Of a DNA stretch of 64,000 bases, positions 63,256-64,000 are shown in pieces. Within the stretch, counting starts at the first letter, position 1. Every line of letters begins with the position of its first letter. Location of the stretch: assembly GCA_007118145.1 (NCBI GenBank), contig SKSD01000030.1, positions 62,001-126,000 on the forward strand, read 5' to 3'. The notes beneath the pieces are model-generated. The model searched no databases. It had not been told where the DNA came from and worked only from the letters and a program-made list of their open reading frames with translations. This DNA is from Halobacteriales archaeon (GTDB lineage: Archaea > Halobacteriota > Halobacteria > Halobacteriales > SKSH01). The position numbers were made by a program, and so were the translations under genes.

Positions 63256-63280
63256 CAACTGGAATCGTACTTGTTGGTCA

Positions 63281-63290
63281 CCTAAAAGGA
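63281..63290 (-). promoter_or_regulatory. TATA-like box of grpE
   Basis: The coding strand reads TCCTTTTAGG, centred 31 bases before the ATG at 63255. It resembles the dnaK and dnaJ elements in spacing but not in flanking sequence. Confidence 0.5.
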
Positions 63291-63378
63291 TTCCACAATG
63301 GAGTCGTGGGTGATATCGCAGAGTAAAGGGATTCTGTTTCCCTCAAGTGATTGACGTGACCCTGCATACGGGACACAT

Positions 63379-63798
63379 TCACGGGCAATCGACCGCTTCG
63401 AGATGTGCATCGATCACCCATTGGATCGGCGCGGACGGGTCATTGAGGTCGCTCCCCTCAGCGAGTCGCTCACCCTCGAATCGAAAGATCATATAGCCTG
63501 ATGTGAGCATCTGCTCCTCTACCGCAGTATCGATTTCGGAGTATCCGATCAGGACGATATCACCGCTGACGGTGATATCCTCCACTATCCTCGTCCAGGT
63601 GGGTGCCGGGTCGTGCATGACCCTGATCATCTCAGATAGGTGCTCTCGGCCACGAACCTTCTCCGGCGGGTGGTTGATGTACTCCACGTAGTCCTCAGCG
63701 ACGAATTCGTCGACCACATCGAGATCACCACCATCCCAGAGCTCCGTCACCATCCGGTGACAAATTGTCGCCTTCTCAGCGTCCGATAGTTGGCTCAT
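63379..63798 (-). CDS. SnoaL-like/ester cyclase family protein
   Basis: This is a 139-residue protein of the SnoaL-like (NTF2-fold) family. It starts with an AEKATICHRMVTELWDGGDLDVVDEFVAEDYVEY block and has GREHLSEMIRVMHDPAPTWTRIVEDI, then VLIGYSEIDTAV and a C-terminal MIFRFEGERLAEGSDLNDPSAPIQWV. These proteins are small cone-shaped binders or isomerases acting on diverse hydrophobic molecules; catalytic identity is rarely predictable. The ATG at 63798 is used. It is upstream of the chaperone cluster on the same strand but separated from grpE by 123 bases. Confidence 0.82.
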   Translation of the reverse strand: MSQLSDAEKATICHRMVTELWDGGDLDVVDEFVAEDYVEYINHPPEKVRGREHLSEMIRVMHDPAPTWTRIVEDITVSGDIVLIGYSEIDTAVEEQMLTSGYMIFRFEGERLAEGSDLNDPSAPIQWVIDAHLEAVDCP

Positions 63799-63909
63799 AT
63801 GTGTCAATCCTTGGAGTCTATCCGTCCGAACGATGTCTCACGTGGCGGTCACTGGCAAGGAGACCTTCCTGTGAGGGACTGCCGTGACTGCGCCCCCCTG
63901 TTTCGTCGA

Positions 63910-64000
63910 TCAACGTCTCGTTCTGGGATTCACGGTGAACGTCTCCAGCATCGACACTGGCTCACCGATGGGTTCGAATGTGACTGGGTCGACTGGCTGG
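63910..64000 (-). CDS. Partial CDS, C-terminal end of an unknown protein
   Basis: A minus-strand frame enters from the right edge and stops at 63910-63912. The 29 visible residues (QPVDPVTFEPIGEPVSMLET and a basic TVNPRTRR end) resemble a genuine C-terminus. There is no ORF of similar quality on the other strand here. No family can be named from this short stretch. The 111 bases between it and the SnoaL-like gene hold nothing I can support. Confidence 0.4.
   Translation of the reverse strand, partial: QPVDPVTFEPIGEPVSMLETFTVNPRTRR

Noticed and set aside
1-64000. CRISPR arrays, insertion sequences, integrases or toxin-antitoxin pairs
   Set aside because: I looked for spaced repeats, transposase motifs and paired small genes and saw none.

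Overview
The window is chromosomal DNA from a halophilic archaeon, most likely class Halobacteria. The predicted proteins are strongly acidic. Typical haloarchaeal families are present: DUF2150, amphi-Trp, an HVO_0416-type zinc finger, split GcvPA/GcvPB, archaeal HMG-CoA synthase and a Tat-lipobox lipoprotein. Many genes have a TATA-like box about 26-31 bases before the start codon, as expected for leaderless transcripts. G+C looks moderate by eye (high fifties), low for the class; I do not name a genus. No rRNA, tRNA, CRISPR array, insertion sequence or prophage is visible. The DNA is densely coding.

Layout. 1-10.1 kb is a one-carbon/methyl-group region: the 5' end of folD, a DUF1638 protein overlapping a RACo-type corrinoid activator, a [2Fe-2S] ferredoxin, a zinc-site core methionine synthase, an EamA transporter, then a dimethylglycine/sarcosine dehydrogenase-like flavoprotein followed by etfB-etfA. 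10.2-20.7 kb is a molybdenum/tungsten cofactor region: an aldehyde ferredoxin oxidoreductase homologue that has lost its Fe-S cysteines, yqeC, moaA, moaE, moaC, a cupin-MoaB fusion, mobA, a TrmO-like gene and two moeA paralogues. 20.8-26 kb holds phoU, small membrane proteins, a P1B-4 metal ATPase, a lipoprotein and a stress protein. 26-30.7 kb looks like electrophile/quinone detoxification (glyoxalase-like, iron alcohol dehydrogenase, MhqO-like, MhqD-like) plus a Dph6-like ATPase. 30.7-49.5 kb is mixed core and accessory genes: transporters, a leucine-dehydrogenase-like enzyme, a PurD-like ATP-grasp, two zinc-ribbon microproteins, a rhodanese, an XRE regulator, HMG-CoA synthase and a NYN-domain protein. 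49.6-54.4 kb is the glycine cleavage operon gcvT-gcvH-gcvPA-gcvPB followed by nikR. 54.4-64 kb has a thioesterase, a cold shock protein, a MATE exporter, acetyl-CoA synthetase and the grpE, dnaK and dnaJ chaperone genes.

How it fits together. The dehydrogenase/ETF genes, folD, the core methionine synthase, the RACo activator and the glycine cleavage system are what a cell would need to strip methyl groups from dimethylglycine or sarcosine down to glycine and CO2, and to route C1 units to methionine. RACo implies a corrinoid methyl-transfer protein that is not in this window. That inferred corrinoid-linked methyl metabolism is the most interesting system here. The Fe-S-less AOR homologue beside a near-complete cofactor gene set is the second.
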